From Calditrichota bacterium (GTDB taxonomy: Bacteria; Electryoneota; B3-LCP): a DNA stretch of 41,437 nt. Positions 26,401-33,917 of the stretch are shown here, in pieces; the first letter of the stretch is position 1, and each line of letters opens with the position of its first letter. The position numbers and the translations under genes are program-made. The DNA lies in the NCBI GenBank assembly GCA_020051775.1, contig JAGVQJ010000109.1, positions 1-41,437 on the forward strand, written 5' to 3'. The notes below the pieces were generated by a model, which saw only the letters and a list, made by a program, of their open reading frames with translations, had not been told where the DNA came from and searched no databases.

Positions 26401-28004
26401 TTCACCTGCCAAACACCATCATGGGCTTAAGCGAAACCAATACGCTCATGATAAAAGCAGCCACCGGACAGAATCCGATCGTGGTCAACACGGCCGGCAC
26501 AAGCTCGACGACGGGCAGCGGCTTCTACGTCACCGGCGCCGACTACATCACCATCAAGGGTTTCGAGATCACGAATTGCTACTATGCCGGCGTCTTCGTT
26601 ACCTATACAGGAAGCGATAGCAGCAAGTACGTCAACATCGAGGGTAACTACATTCACGACATCGCGCCGACAACTTCCGGTTACGGCATCTATGCGTATC
26701 GCCTGAAGTACGGCAATATCCTGAACAACAAGGTTCAGGGCGATTACTACGGGATCGTTCCCTACTACGCTTCCTACTGCCTGATTGCGAATAACCTGGT
26801 GTACGGTCAGGACTACTATGGAATTCGCAACTACTATGGCACCTACAACAAGATCTACTACAATTCGGTGTACCTGAACTCCGACTATGCCACAACCAAC
26901 TACGCGACCTATTTCTACAACGCCACAGGTTGTGATCTGAAGAATAACATCTTCTTCAATGGCGGTTCGGGTTCCACCACCAAGTACGCCATCTATATCT
27001 CCGGCGCACTGGCGACCTACCCCATCACCAGTGATTACAACGATCTGTATTCTCCCAACAGCAGCGTCGGATACTACACTGCCGCTCAGGCGAACCTCGC
27101 AGCCTGGCAGGCAGCCACCGGTCTGGATGCCAACAGCCTCAGTGCGGATCCCAATTTCATCAGCGTAGTGGCTCCGTACGATCTGCACATTAACAATACG
27201 GCTCCTTCGCCGGTGGATGCCATGGCCAATCCGGTGGTGGAAGTGACGGTGGATTTCGACTACGAAGCCCGCCATGCCACAACCCCGGATATCGGCGGGG
27301 ATGAATTCTCGGTAATCAGTCCTGCCACTTTGGAAATAACCCTGACACCGATCAATCCACCCATCGTCATTCCCGCCAGTGGCGGCAGCTTCAGTTTTGA
27401 TGCCACGCTGACGAACAATACCACCAGCCCGGCCACTTTCCAGGCCTGGATCAAAGCCCAACTTCCAAACCTGAGTTGGTATCCGGCTCTGGGACCGCTC
27501 ACCCTGACGCTGCCTGCTAGTCAATCCCTTGTCCGGCTGCGCACGCAGCAGGTACCGGGGAGCGCTCCCGCGGGACTGTACACCTATCGCGGGTGGGTGG
27601 GGACTTACCCCGCAGACCCGGTGGACAGCTCGGACTTTACTTTCACCAAGTCCGCCGTTGGCAATGGACCTTCTGTGGGCGTATGGGCTTGCTACGGCGA
27701 ACTCTTCCCGGGAGAAATGCCGGTCTCGGTTTCCATCCCAGAAATCTTCAGCCTGGGTCAATGCAGCCCCAATCCCTTCAATCCGACGACCTCCATCAGC
27801 TACGGATTGCCGGTGGCCGTGCGAATCAGCCTGAAGGTCTTTGACGTTTCCGGCAGGTTGGTGGCGACGCTGGCTGACGGCTGGCAGGATGCGGGCATGC
27901 ATCAAGTCACTTTCGACGGATCGAAGCTGGCCTCCGGTCTTTACTTTGTACAGATGCGAGCGGCAGATTTCAACTCTGTCAATAAGATGATGCTGATTAA
28001 ATAG
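23421..28004 (+). CDS. Giant secreted protein with two tandem beta-helix domains and T9SS tail
   Basis: 1527 aa, the largest gene here. AAGGAG and signal peptide MKKFSTIVLLVVLAVTSAWA. Residues ~50-290 look like a beta-propeller (AFDGTYLYAGCETATIVAFD). Fibronectin-III-like segments follow at ~295-490. Two near-duplicate right-handed beta-helix domains lie at ~496-839 and ~951-1295, separated by a ~110-residue linker domain (NPPIGNTATNFVYQ). Each helix begins GSYDIGGGNND and shows NosD/PbH1-like rungs rich in Asn and Tyr (NYIHGIAP, NNLVYGQDYYGIRNYYG). Then comes the shared LTPINPPIVIPASGGSF module (~1305-1432) and a type IX sorting domain with a canonical YGLPVAV. Beta-helices of this kind often bind or cleave polysaccharide; no catalytic residues are recognised. 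Confidence 0.85.
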   Translation: MKKFSTIVLLVVLAVTSAWADEVNRESVFTNNDASPNLGPVKMAGLMDSPWDTLFSWRAEDGATNLLLGAAYAGGYFWATGGGVSSAVTTDNKYYRYTNAGAIIDSFPQPTNSGWGWRDLAFDGTYLYAGCETATIVAFDPTTGALVPGMDFPKPAALAIARALAYDPVTDHFWSGNFGSNMMEFDRSGNVIWSGSPAPLAAVYGLAWDSDPSGPCLWVFDQGGSGCVFHKFDPVTHTFTGESHSLPLMPGNTAGIAGGAEMNNTWNPSLWTMVAMVQGTPTDQGCVVEIRNNANPYAPNSPTNFTLANNGEQLIASLGWTNPTTTVNGNPLVAINNVTIKRNGVLLTALVGTPGQVMTYSDNVPSVGNYSYMVYCVNDSGDGIPVSGAVWIGLDVPGAPTGVSATNPLPLQALISWTDPTQGAHMGYWPPGSWTGQKIYRDAALIQTLLGTNTSYTDVVSVPGTYTYGVAYYNASGDGPTVNAAPLYVSGQPFSGSYDIGGGNNDYPTILAAVAALTSGGLAGSVTFNVYNGTYDGQVNLPNTIPGLSSTNTLTIQAATGQNPVVVNTAGTTSTTGNGFYITGADYITIKGLEITNCYYAGIFATYSSTDSSKYLTIEDNYIHGIAPASTGYGIYAYRNVESKFLNNEIQGDYYGMQIYYSRNCLIANNLVYGQDYYGIRNYYGGDNKYYYNSVYLNSNYATTNYASYFYNSAGCDIKDNIFYNAGSGSTTKYAIYLTTLTTYPVTSDYNDLYAPNSSVGYYAAARTSLADWQLATTLDANSISADPNFMSVVEPYNLHISSVGSSFVNNVGTPVAEVTVDFDYETRSATTPDLGGDEYSPAAGVFLTNGLVNPPIGNTATNFVYQITYTNSGNVAPTTAQVYVDNVAYALVDSTGGSGNYATGVDFYHTTTLAVGAHDYYFEFVANATTYRFPETGTLAGPTVYLALTGSYDIGGGNNDFPTIVDAATALNSAGLGGAVTLNVFNGTYDGQVHLPNTIMGLSETNTLMIKAATGQNPIVVNTAGTSSTTGSGFYVTGADYITIKGFEITNCYYAGVFVTYTGSDSSKYVNIEGNYIHDIAPTTSGYGIYAYRLKYGNILNNKVQGDYYGIVPYYASYCLIANNLVYGQDYYGIRNYYGTYNKIYYNSVYLNSDYATTNYATYFYNATGCDLKNNIFFNGGSGSTTKYAIYISGALATYPITSDYNDLYSPNSSVGYYTAAQANLAAWQAATGLDANSLSADPNFISVVAPYDLHINNTAPSPVDAMANPVVEVTVDFDYEARHATTPDIGGDEFSVISPATLEITLTPINPPIVIPASGGSFSFDATLTNNTTSPATFQAWIKAQLPNLSWYPALGPLTLTLPASQSLVRLRTQQVPGSAPAGLYTYRGWVGTYPADPVDSSDFTFTKSAVGNGPSVGVWACYGELFPGEMPVSVSIPEIFSLGQCSPNPFNPTTSISYGLPVAVRISLKVFDVSGRLVATLADGWQDAGMHQVTFDGSKLASGLYFVQMRAADFNSVNKMMLIK
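24906..27305 (+). repeat. Intragenic tandem duplication of the beta-helix domain
   Basis: Copy A 24906-25937 (344 codons) and copy B 26271-27305 (345 codons), 1365 bp apart and in the same frame. Both run from GSYDIGGGNND to GGDE and share long identical stretches such as CLIANNLVYGQDYYGIRNYYG and NSVYLNS.YATTNYA.YFYN. Synonymous differences are common, so the duplication is not very recent. Confidence 0.9.
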
Positions 28005-28032
28005 CCGCTCATTTCTGATTGCTCAATGTTCA

Positions 28033-28065
28033 CAGGGGCACGGCATGCCGTGCCCCTGCTTTTTC
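28033..28065 (+). terminator. Terminator of the beta-helix gene
   Basis: A perfect palindrome with 13-bp arms beginning CAGGGGCACGGCA, followed by C and T5. Similar in sequence style to the hairpin after the C25 gene. Confidence 0.75.
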
Positions 28066-28071
28066 TACTTC

Positions 28072-28776
28072 TTACGGTTCATCTTCCACCAGCGGCACAG
28101 TATACCACTTGCCGTGGCGCTTGAGGCGCAGAGTCGGTAATCCGTAGATCGGATTCTCCGAATCCGACGGTCGGAAATCAGCCAACCCCAGACTGAATCC
28201 CGTCCCCGGTTCCGCTCCGCGATAGACCAGCGACCCCTCTAAAACCGCAGCGATTTCATCATACCAGTAGAATACCGTCTTTCCCTCTTTATCCTTCGAT
28301 CCCGGCAAATGAGCGCAGGTGCGGATGTCTTCGCCACAAACCGAGCAAGCTGGCTTTTGGTAAGCGAACGAGATGGAGGCTTCGCTGTACAACCCGCCGT
28401 CAATGGCCACGCGCAGGTCGTCGGCGGACGAATGTCCCCGCAGCCAGTAAAAACGCGGCGCGACGTAGCGGTGGTTCTGGTGTTCGATGAGGTCGCCGCC
28501 GAAGAAGCGCGCCACTCCCAGGCTGCGTTTGTCGTGGCCGACCAGTAGGGGCGCTCCCTGAATCATCGTCAGCAGTTTGGGCAAGTCTGAGGTGCGGAAG
28601 CAACCGAAATAAGCGTCCACGGCGTCTCCGGCCAGGCGGCAACGGCGCACAAATACGTCCCGCGCTGACACCGGCACCGGCGGAGGATTGGGCAGGCTGT
28701 TGATGGCGCGGATGTCCTCGTCGGTGATCAGGCTCGCTTCGCGCACGAGCGGCCCGGACAGTTGTTGGTGAATCAT
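28072..28776 (-). CDS. Phage prohead-protease-like protein with a Cys/His cluster
   Basis: 234 aa, strong Shine-Dalgarno AGGAGGT. The middle resembles HK97-type prohead proteases (peptidase S78): a candidate catalytic His in LLVGHDKRSLGVARF and a candidate Ser in GGLYSEASISFAY, about 60 residues apart. The next segment, CSVCGEDIRTCAHLPG, is a C-x2-C...C-x-H cluster of the sort found in some prohead proteases and likely binds zinc. In phages these enzymes trim scaffold and capsid during maturation. No capsid, portal or terminase gene is nearby, so this is a stray or domesticated gene, or my family call is wrong. Divergent from the catalase gene across 103 bp. Confidence 0.5.
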   Translation of the reverse strand: MIHQQLSGPLVREASLITDEDIRAINSLPNPPPVPVSARDVFVRRCRLAGDAVDAYFGCFRTSDLPKLLTMIQGAPLLVGHDKRSLGVARFFGGDLIEHQNHRYVAPRFYWLRGHSSADDLRVAIDGGLYSEASISFAYQKPACSVCGEDIRTCAHLPGSKDKEGKTVFYWYDEIAAVLEGSLVYRGAEPGTGFSLGLADFRPSDSENPIYGLPTLRLKRHGKWYTVPLVEDEP

Positions 28777-28879
28777 GATGACCTCCTGAAAATTAGTGAC
28801 TTTAATTGTGATTTTCTACGCAAAGCGTACGTATTATGAGGAAACAGTTTAGGTCTATTACACGGAAGGAATGCAAACG

Positions 28880-30391
28880 ATGAAGAAACCGAAAGATATT
28901 CTGACCACCGGTTTCGGCGCGCCGGTGGAAAACGATCTGAACTCTCAGACCGCCGGGCCTAAGGGTCCGGTTCTGATGCAGGACGTGCATCTGCTGGAAA
29001 AGCTGGCGCACTTCGACCGCGAACGCATCCCCGAACGCGTGGTGCACGCCAAAGGAGCGGGTGCGCACGGATACTTCGAAGTCACACATGACGTGAGCCG
29101 CTACACGCGCGCCAAGTTCTTGAGCGAGGTCGGGAAGAAGACCGAGGTATTTTTGAGATTTTCGACGGTGGGCGGGGAGAGGGGATCGGCGGATTCCGAA
29201 CGCGACCCCCGAGGCTTCGCGTTGAAGTTCTACACGGAAGAGGGGATCTACGATATGGTGGGCAACAACACGCCCATCTTCTTCATCAGAGACCCGCTGA
29301 AGTTCCCGGATTTCATCCACACGCAAAAGCGGAATCCAGCCACCAACCTCAAAGACCCGGATATGTTCTGGGATTTCCTCTCACTAACGCCGGAATCATT
29401 GCACCAGGTCACCATCCTGTTTTCAGATCGTGGCACGCCCCGGAGCTACCGCACCATGAACGGTTACAGCAGCCACACCTATATGTGGTACAATCAAAAG
29501 GGCGAATACTGCTGGGTGAAACTTCACTTCAAGACGCTGCAGGGGATCAACAACTTCACCGGCGAAGAGGCCGACCGCATGCGCGGCGAAGATCCGGACT
29601 GCGTCACTCGCGACCTGCACGCCGCCATCGCCAAAGGAGATTACCCCGCCTGGCGCCTGGAAATCCAGATCATGACGCCCGAACAGGCCAAGAGCTATCG
29701 GTTCGATCCGTTCGATCTGACCAAAGTCTGGCCGCACGCCGATTTTCCTCCGGTGGAAATTGGACGATTGGTCCTGAATCGCAACCCGGAAAACTACTTC
29801 GCCGAAGTGGAACAGGCGGCCTTTTCCCCGGCCAACTTCGTGCCGGGCATCGGGCCCTCGCCGGACAAGATGCTGCAAGGGAGATTGTTCAGCTACCACG
29901 ACACGCATCTGCATCGCCTGGGGCCCAATTATCATCTTCTGCCCATCAATGCGCCCAAGGGCGCAGCGATGAACAGCTACCAGCGCGACGGCTTTATGCG
30001 CTTCGACGCCAACGGAGCGGGCGGCCCGAACTACTGGCCCAACAGCTTCGGCGGAGCCGAACCCGATGCCGGCGTGACTCCGCCCCCCATTGACGTGGCC
30101 GGGATGGCCGCGCGTCATGCCTTCGTGCTCGGAGACGTGGATTTCGTGCAGGTCGGCGATCTCTATGCCCGTGTGATGACCGACACCGACCGCGATCACC
30201 TGGTGCGCAACATCGTCGGTCACTTGCGCAACGCGCAGAAGCGCATTCAGCTTCGCCAGACGGCACTGTTTTATAAGGCTCACCCCGAGTACGGCGCTCG
30301 CGTGGCCAAGGGATTGGAACTGGACGTCAAAGAGGTGGAACGCCTGGCCAAGATGTCGCAGGAGGAGCGCGTCGCGGCGACGGCGAAATAA
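28880..30391 (+). CDS. katA: Heme catalase (clade 3 type)
   Basis: 503 aa, cytoplasmic, dismutes hydrogen peroxide. The active-site His lies in [12 protein letters not shown] and the Asn in [16 protein letters not shown]. The proximal heme ligand Tyr is in [16 protein letters not shown]. Length and the C-terminus match small-subunit clade 3 catalases. ATG 28880 is preferred over 28871, because GGAAGGA abuts the first and is 9 nt from the second. No OxyR or PerR gene is adjacent. The hairpin at 30432-30463 may end the transcript. Confidence 0.96.
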   Translation: MKKPKDILTTGFGAPVENDLNSQTAGPKGPVLMQDVHLLEKLAHFDRERIPERVVHAKGAGAHGYFEVTHDVSRYTRAKFLSEVGKKTEVFLRFSTVGGERGSADSERDPRGFALKFYTEEGIYDMVGNNTPIFFIRDPLKFPDFIHTQKRNPATNLKDPDMFWDFLSLTPESLHQVTILFSDRGTPRSYRTMNGYSSHTYMWYNQKGEYCWVKLHFKTLQGINNFTGEEADRMRGEDPDCVTRDLHAAIAKGDYPAWRLEIQIMTPEQAKSYRFDPFDLTKVWPHADFPPVEIGRLVLNRNPENYFAEVEQAAFSPANFVPGIGPSPDKMLQGRLFSYHDTHLHRLGPNYHLLPINAPKGAAMNSYQRDGFMRFDANGAGGPNYWPNSFGGAEPDAGVTPPPIDVAGMAARHAFVLGDVDFVQVGDLYARVMTDTDRDHLVRNIVGHLRNAQKRIQLRQTALFYKAHPEYGARVAKGLELDVKEVERLAKMSQEERVAATAK

Positions 30392-30431
30392 AACTGAATG
30401 CTTCTCGTTAAAACCTAACCCGCTCACCCCT

Positions 30432-30463
30432 CGACCCCGAAGGAGACTATTCTTTCGGGGTCG
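30432..30463. repeat. Hairpin after the catalase gene
   Basis: CGACCCCGAA and its complement (10-bp arms) with a 12-nt loop, and outer GCTCA/TGAGC bases that also pair. There is no T-run, so it may act as an mRNA-stabilising or weak terminator structure. Confidence 0.5.
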
Positions 30464-30547
30464 CCATCTCTGAGCGTCACGGTTTGTCACGCCTTGGGTC
30501 TTGAAGCTGATTGTGAATCAAAGTGAACTCCTTTGAAACGAATTGAC

Positions 30548-30576
30548 TTGACATTTTGTTAAATTATTGGTACATT
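30548..30576 (+). promoter_or_regulatory. Promoter of the DUF433/DUF5615 pair
   Basis: TTGACA (30548-30553), 17 nt, TACATT (30571-30576), 23 bp before the ATG at 30600. Confidence 0.7.
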
Positions 30577-30599
30577 AAAGCACCTTAACTGGAGAAATC

Positions 30600-30824
30600 A
30601 TGATTTATAGCAGAATCACAGTTGATCCCGAGCAGATGGGAGGCGTACCCTGTATACGCGGGCTTCGCATACCGGTGGCTACGATTGTGGGGTTATTGGC
30701 GGAAGGAGTCAGCGAGAAGAAAATCCTCGATGATTATCCGGATATAGAACCGGAGGATATTCGGGAAGCGCTCCACTTTGCAGCAGAGAGCGTGCGAGAA
30801 AAGCAAGTTCCAATGCCGGTGTGA
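30600..30824 (+). CDS. DUF433 antitoxin-like protein
   Basis: A 74-aa member of DUF433 (PF04255), a winged/homeodomain-like antitoxin family (VapB45 type). The whole family pattern is present: ITVDPEQMGGVPCIRGLRIPV, VGLLAEGVSEKKILDDYPDI, then EDIREALHFAAE. It should bind the DUF5615 protein encoded 1 nt downstream and repress the shared promoter. Confidence 0.9.
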   Translation: MIYSRITVDPEQMGGVPCIRGLRIPVATIVGLLAEGVSEKKILDDYPDIEPEDIREALHFAAESVREKQVPMPV

Positions 30825-30825
30825 C

Positions 30826-31194
30826 ATGCAGTTTCTGATTGACAACGCCTTATCACCGAAGCTTGCCGAAATGCTGCGGGAGAATGGCATCGAAGCTGTC
30901 CATGTACGCGAAATCGGATTGCACGCTGCACCGGATATCGTCATTTTCGATAATGCGAAAAATAACGGCCAAATTATCGTATCTGCAGACACCGATTTCT
31001 CCGCAATCCTGGCACGGCTTAAATCCACAACACCTTCCGTGATCCTGTTCAGAACCAGTCGAAAACAAACTGAATATCTCTTTGACCTACTGACTCGCAC
31101 CATAGGACGGTTTAAATCGGATCTGGAGCTTGGCTGTGTTTTAGTGTTCGATGACCGTCGCGTGCGGGTCAGGATGCTACCGATCATGAAATGA
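30826..31194 (+). CDS. DUF5615 PIN-like toxin
   Basis: 122 aa of the DUF5615 (PF18480) PIN-like family, putative RNases paired with DUF433 antitoxins. Acidic motifs expected for metal binding are in QFLIDNALSPKLAEML, DIVIFDNAK and SADTDFSAIL. The start at ATG 30826 gives MQFLIDN; the frame is open earlier but overlaps the antitoxin. The spacing of 1 nt after the antitoxin stop implies coupling. A complete type II TA module. Confidence 0.88.
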   Translation: MQFLIDNALSPKLAEMLRENGIEAVHVREIGLHAAPDIVIFDNAKNNGQIIVSADTDFSAILARLKSTTPSVILFRTSRKQTEYLFDLLTRTIGRFKSDLELGCVLVFDDRRVRVRMLPIMK

Positions 31195-31237
31195 TCATAA
31201 TAACCACGCAAAGCCGCCCAGAACGCAAAGAAAATAA

Positions 31238-31274
31238 ATCAGTGGAATCAGCGAAATCAGCGTAATCCGCGGTT
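31238..31274. repeat. Nine-base direct repeats (ATCAGYGNA type)
   Basis: ATCAGTGGA, ATCAGCGAA, ATCAGCGTA and ATCCGCGGT follow each other head to tail, preceded by CACGCAAAGCCGCCCAGAACGCAAAG (31205-31230) short repeats. Together with the CACAGAG motif near 727 they look like a dispersed low-complexity intergenic repeat. The Shine-Dalgarno of the next gene follows at once. Confidence 0.6.
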
Positions 31275-31290
31275 CAGAAAAGGAGGTTCT

Positions 31291-31614
31291 ATGTTCCGGC
31301 GAAGTGTCGTGGCAATAGCGGTGTGGGTGGTGCTGGTGGGGGTAATATTTTTGTGGTCTAATCCGTGCAGCGCTGCCAAAAGACATATACTAAAAGAGCA
31401 TGATGACAAATATATCGCCGAATTTCCTTCAGGATTTGTAGTGTTCGAATGGTATGGAGGATCAACTCCTGACGTTGATGATGATGTGGTTGGCGATTTT
31501 GAATTATACGGTTTTAAGGACGTTTACAATGTCTCCCAAGATTCAGAATTTCGTGTTTACATTGAAGATTACTGGCTAGATTGGGAAGACGCTTTAGAAT
31601 TAATGTATGATTGA
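31291..31614 (+). CDS. Small exported protein of unknown function
   Basis: 107 aa. AAAGGAGG lies 5 nt before the ATG, a very strong Shine-Dalgarno. An N-terminal signal peptide or anchor (~6-28, VVAIAVWVVLVGVIFLW) is followed by an acidic, aromatic-rich domain (FEWYGGSTPDVDDDVVGDFE, then YWLDWEDALEL). I recognise no family. AT-rich like the two genes that follow. It may be part of the same acquired segment. Confidence 0.6.
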   Translation: MFRRSVVAIAVWVVLVGVIFLWSNPCSAAKRHILKEHDDKYIAEFPSGFVVFEWYGGSTPDVDDDVVGDFELYGFKDVYNVSQDSEFRVYIEDYWLDWEDALELMYD

Positions 31615-31670
31615 TTAATTAACCTTGGAGACATAATAGCAACAGCTCTCCCCTTCCCCAAAGGACAACT

Positions 31671-32378
31671 ATGAATTACGAAATCTACTGCGACGAGAGC
31701 CAGCCTGACGTTTTTTGGTCTCAATCCAATGAACGAGCTAAATATTTAATGATCGGCGGACTCTGGCTTCCAGCCGAGTTGCGGCAAGATATTAAACACG
31801 ACATTAGAAATATTAAGGAAGAATTTCGAATCAAGAGCGAATTCAAATGGCATAAGGTACATTCAAGCAAAGAATTGTTCTACATGGCTTTGATTGATCT
31901 TTTTATGAAATACGGGGATCAGCTCAGGTTTCGTTGTATTGCAGTTGAAGGGGATAAAGTAGATCTCGTGAAATTCCACGAGAGCGATGCGGAATTGGGA
32001 TTTTATAAGTTTTATTATCAAGCAATCGTTCATTGGATCTTTGATTTCAATGAATACAGAATATTTTGCGATGAAAAAACTAACCGAGTTGGGGACCGAC
32101 TAAAAACTTTGAGGAGAACTTTGGATTGCTCGAATATTTCATCAAAAATCATTTCTGTTCAGGCTTTACCTTCGAAAGAATCTGTTTTAATACAACTTAC
32201 TGATTTATTACTTGGAATGGCATCTTCACGATTAAACGAAACAGTAAAACCTGAATCAATCAAGGAAAAACTGATAGTTTATTTAGAACAGAGATTGGGT
32301 GTAAAGCTACTCGGACCCACTAGGAAGATTGAACAGAAATTCAATATTTTTAAGATTAATCTTCAAGGAGGGTGGTAA
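31671..32378 (+). CDS. DUF3800 domain protein (RNase H-like fold)
   Basis: 235 aa, DUF3800 (PF12686). Landmark acidic residues are in YEIYCDESQPD at the N-terminus, FRCIAVEGDKVD near 95, YRIFCDEKTNR near 128, and the closing QLTDLLLGMASSR near 178. This arrangement is typical of the family, which is predicted to have an RNase H-like nuclease fold. Members are common in phages, mobile elements and defence-gene neighbourhoods, with no firmly known reaction. AAAGGA precedes the ATG. The Shine-Dalgarno of the next gene (AAGGAGG) lies inside its last codons, so the two are translationally linked. Markedly AT-rich, so likely acquired. Confidence 0.83.
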   Translation: MNYEIYCDESQPDVFWSQSNERAKYLMIGGLWLPAELRQDIKHDIRNIKEEFRIKSEFKWHKVHSSKELFYMALIDLFMKYGDQLRFRCIAVEGDKVDLVKFHESDAELGFYKFYYQAIVHWIFDFNEYRIFCDEKTNRVGDRLKTLRRTLDCSNISSKIISVQALPSKESVLIQLTDLLLGMASSRLNETVKPESIKEKLIVYLEQRLGVKLLGPTRKIEQKFNIFKINLQGGW

Positions 32379-32380
32379 AA

Positions 32381-32866
32381 ATGTTTCATCCTCCAAAGGT
32401 GCTCTATTCAACCGAACGAGAATACCGACAGCATTTTGAAAGAACTTATTGTAAACACCCCCTGACTACATTTGATGGAATTCAGGTATTCTTCAAAAAA
32501 ACAGATTTTGCTCATTGCATGTATGAAAGCTCAAACAGGGACGGTGTTAAGGATGCTTTTTCAAAAGAAAGAGCCGAGCGAATAGATTGGATAAAAAGCA
32601 CACTAACCAATCCTTTGGCAGATTTATACGAAGGATGGGATCATAGAACAAGATCAGGTGATCCAGATTGTCGAGTGGCGGTGGTTTACGAGGATTTCGT
32701 AGTAGTGGTTAGGATTTATATGGGAAGGAATGCAATTATCAAGGCTAATTTTGTCACCGCTTATGTTGCTGATAACAGCATTGCTAAAATTCGGAGCATG
32801 CCAAGGTGGGATAAAAATAAAAGCCGCTGGTTCGCTATGCTGGCCCAGCGGTCGAAGCCTCGGTAA
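32381..32866 (+). CDS. Possible BECR-fold (PBECR-like) nuclease or toxin, coupled to DUF3800
   Basis: 161 aa from ATG 32381, 2 nt after the DUF3800 stop, with AAGGAGG 9 nt upstream. The pattern F-x-KTDFAHCMY, a charged F-x-K-x-R-x-x-R-I-x-WIKSTLTNPLADLY segment near residue 65, the strand pair VAVVYEDFVVVVRIYM and FVTAYVAD is like the barnase-EndoU-colicin-RelE nuclease folds seen as phage or toxin domains. A conserved His (FAHC) and the Thr in VTAY could be catalytic. The family call is from pattern memory and is tentative. No antitoxin is visible beyond the DUF3800 partner. AT-rich. Confidence 0.5.
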   Translation: MFHPPKVLYSTEREYRQHFERTYCKHPLTTFDGIQVFFKKTDFAHCMYESSNRDGVKDAFSKERAERIDWIKSTLTNPLADLYEGWDHRTRSGDPDCRVAVVYEDFVVVVRIYMGRNAIIKANFVTAYVADNSIAKIRSMPRWDKNKSRWFAMLAQRSKPR

Positions 32867-32897
32867 GTTCCTTACACTTGGTAAAGAACCCTAATAT

Positions 32898-32926
32898 AAT
32901 ATACGCGTAAATCAAGCACTTGTCAA
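32898..32926 (-). promoter_or_regulatory. Minus-strand promoter pointing into the DUF3800/PBECR-like pair
   Basis: TTGACA (32926-32921), 17 nt, TATATT (32903-32898) on the minus strand. No minus-strand gene follows; the transcript would be antisense to the 3' end of the upstream gene. Confidence 0.55.
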
Positions 32927-33081
32927 GTAATTTCTTAATTTTCTAAATAAGATTTCGACGGAATCAAGACTGAATCAAATTGCTACCACCCCCTGTAAAC
33001 TCCTATAAAAGTGCCAGTCTGAGACCGGCGAGCATAGCCCATCTCATAGATGGGCGGGGTGGGGTTTGATACTTATACGAT

Positions 33082-33110
33082 AATATAACACATGAAGTTG
33101 CGATTGTCAA
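33082..33110 (-). promoter_or_regulatory. Second minus-strand promoter
   Basis: TTGACA (33110-33105), 17 nt, TATATT (33087-33082) on the minus strand. Same style as the first, 184 bp away. A GCCCATCT-CAT-AGATGGGC hairpin (about 33036-33054) lies downstream of it. The region 32867-33127 has no gene on either strand that I can support. Confidence 0.55.
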
Positions 33111-33127
33111 GCCATTTCTTTATTTTC

Positions 33128-33256
33128 GATCGGCTTTATAACCGCCAGGTCGCGGTCTCACATGGTTCCCTTCCGGGCTTGGCCTCCGGCGTCTACCTCG
33201 CCCAGGTGCGGGCGGGAGAGGCAACAGCGCGGGAGAAAGTGGTGTTCCTCAAGTAA
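33128..33256 (+). pseudogene. Relic of a T9SS sorting tail
   Basis: 43 codons including the stop, with no start. They end GLASGVYLAQVRAGE...KVVFLK, the last third of the sorting domain carried by the cargo genes here. The upstream part (DRLYNRQVAV) no longer matches. It is the 3' remnant of a deleted cargo gene and marks this spot as a deletion or insertion point. Confidence 0.75.
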
Positions 33257-33303
33257 TGAAAAATGCAATATACAAAGTGAAAAATGAAAAATGGATTCCG
33301 GAT

Positions 33304-33352
33304 CGGGCTAAAACCCGTCCGACGGGTGGCCGGGCCAGCTTGATGGCCCGGA
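33304..33352. repeat. REP-like hairpins upstream of the transposase
   Basis: Hairpins CGGG-CTAAAA-CCCG (33304-33317) and CCCGTCCGACGGG (33314-33326), then CCGGGCC...GGCCCGG (33330-33351). The 28 bases 33325-33352 recur inverted and exact at 33918-33945, on the other side of the gene. Confidence 0.8.
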
Positions 33353-33379
33353 ACATAAATTTTAATTCTATGATATCGA

Positions 33380-33913
33380 ATGCCGACCCATTTTGATCAA
33401 GAATCTCACGCCCATTATCTCACCTTCTCCTGCCTGCGTAATTTACCGCTGTTCAGCGGGCCTGAGTTCTTCGACCTTTTCATTCAGAGTTTGGATCGAG
33501 CGCATCGCAGGTTGGGAATTAAATTGTATGGTTTCGTGATTATGCCGACTCATGCTCATCTCTTGGTGTATCCTGCAACTTCAATCGCGACGTCCGCCCT
33601 TCTAACCGCAGTGAAACAACCCTTTGCACATCGGGCTCTAGAATATTTACAACTTCACCAACCGAGGATTTACGAAAATTTATGGACCCATGCTGGCGCC
33701 AGAAGAGTGAGGCGTTTCTGGCAGGAGAGAGGAGGCTATAATCGCGATCTTTTCTCAGTGGAAGCCTTTGAAAAGACTCTGGATTATATGCATCTCAATC
33801 CGGTTCGTAAAGGACTGGTGGAGGCGCCAGAGGAGTGGAAATGGTCAAGCGCTCGATTTTATAAAACTGGCGTATCAGATTTGATTGAATTGGATTTGCC
33901 TGATTGGAGGTAG
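33380..33913 (+). CDS. REP-associated tyrosine transposase (RAYT, IS200-like Y1)
   Basis: 177 aa, single-stranded DNA endonuclease of the Y1 HUH family (PF01797, TnpA_REP). The HUH motif is in VIMPTHAHLLVYP near residue 55 and the catalytic Tyr in TLDYMHLNPVRKGLV near residue 137. The WKWSSARFY ending is typical of RAYTs. The full length is present and looks intact. There is no clear Shine-Dalgarno before ATG 33380, so expression may be low. It lies between inverted hairpin copies, as RAYT genes do, and may mobilise REP-like hairpins elsewhere in the genome. Confidence 0.9.
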   Translation: MPTHFDQESHAHYLTFSCLRNLPLFSGPEFFDLFIQSLDRAHRRLGIKLYGFVIMPTHAHLLVYPATSIATSALLTAVKQPFAHRALEYLQLHQPRIYENLWTHAGARRVRRFWQERGGYNRDLFSVEAFEKTLDYMHLNPVRKGLVEAPEEWKWSSARFYKTGVSDLIELDLPDWR

Positions 33914-33917
33914 ATTG

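Noticed and set aside
26427..27905. A 492-codon minus-strand open frame opposite the beta-helix gene
   Set aside because: It is antisense to a well-supported gene with strong repeat and tail homology, covers the repeated copy B, and its translation shows no recognisable domain. A codon-bias shadow.
29423..30490. A 355-codon minus-strand open frame opposite the catalase
   Set aside because: Fully antisense to catalase codons with conserved active-site residues; no domain seen.
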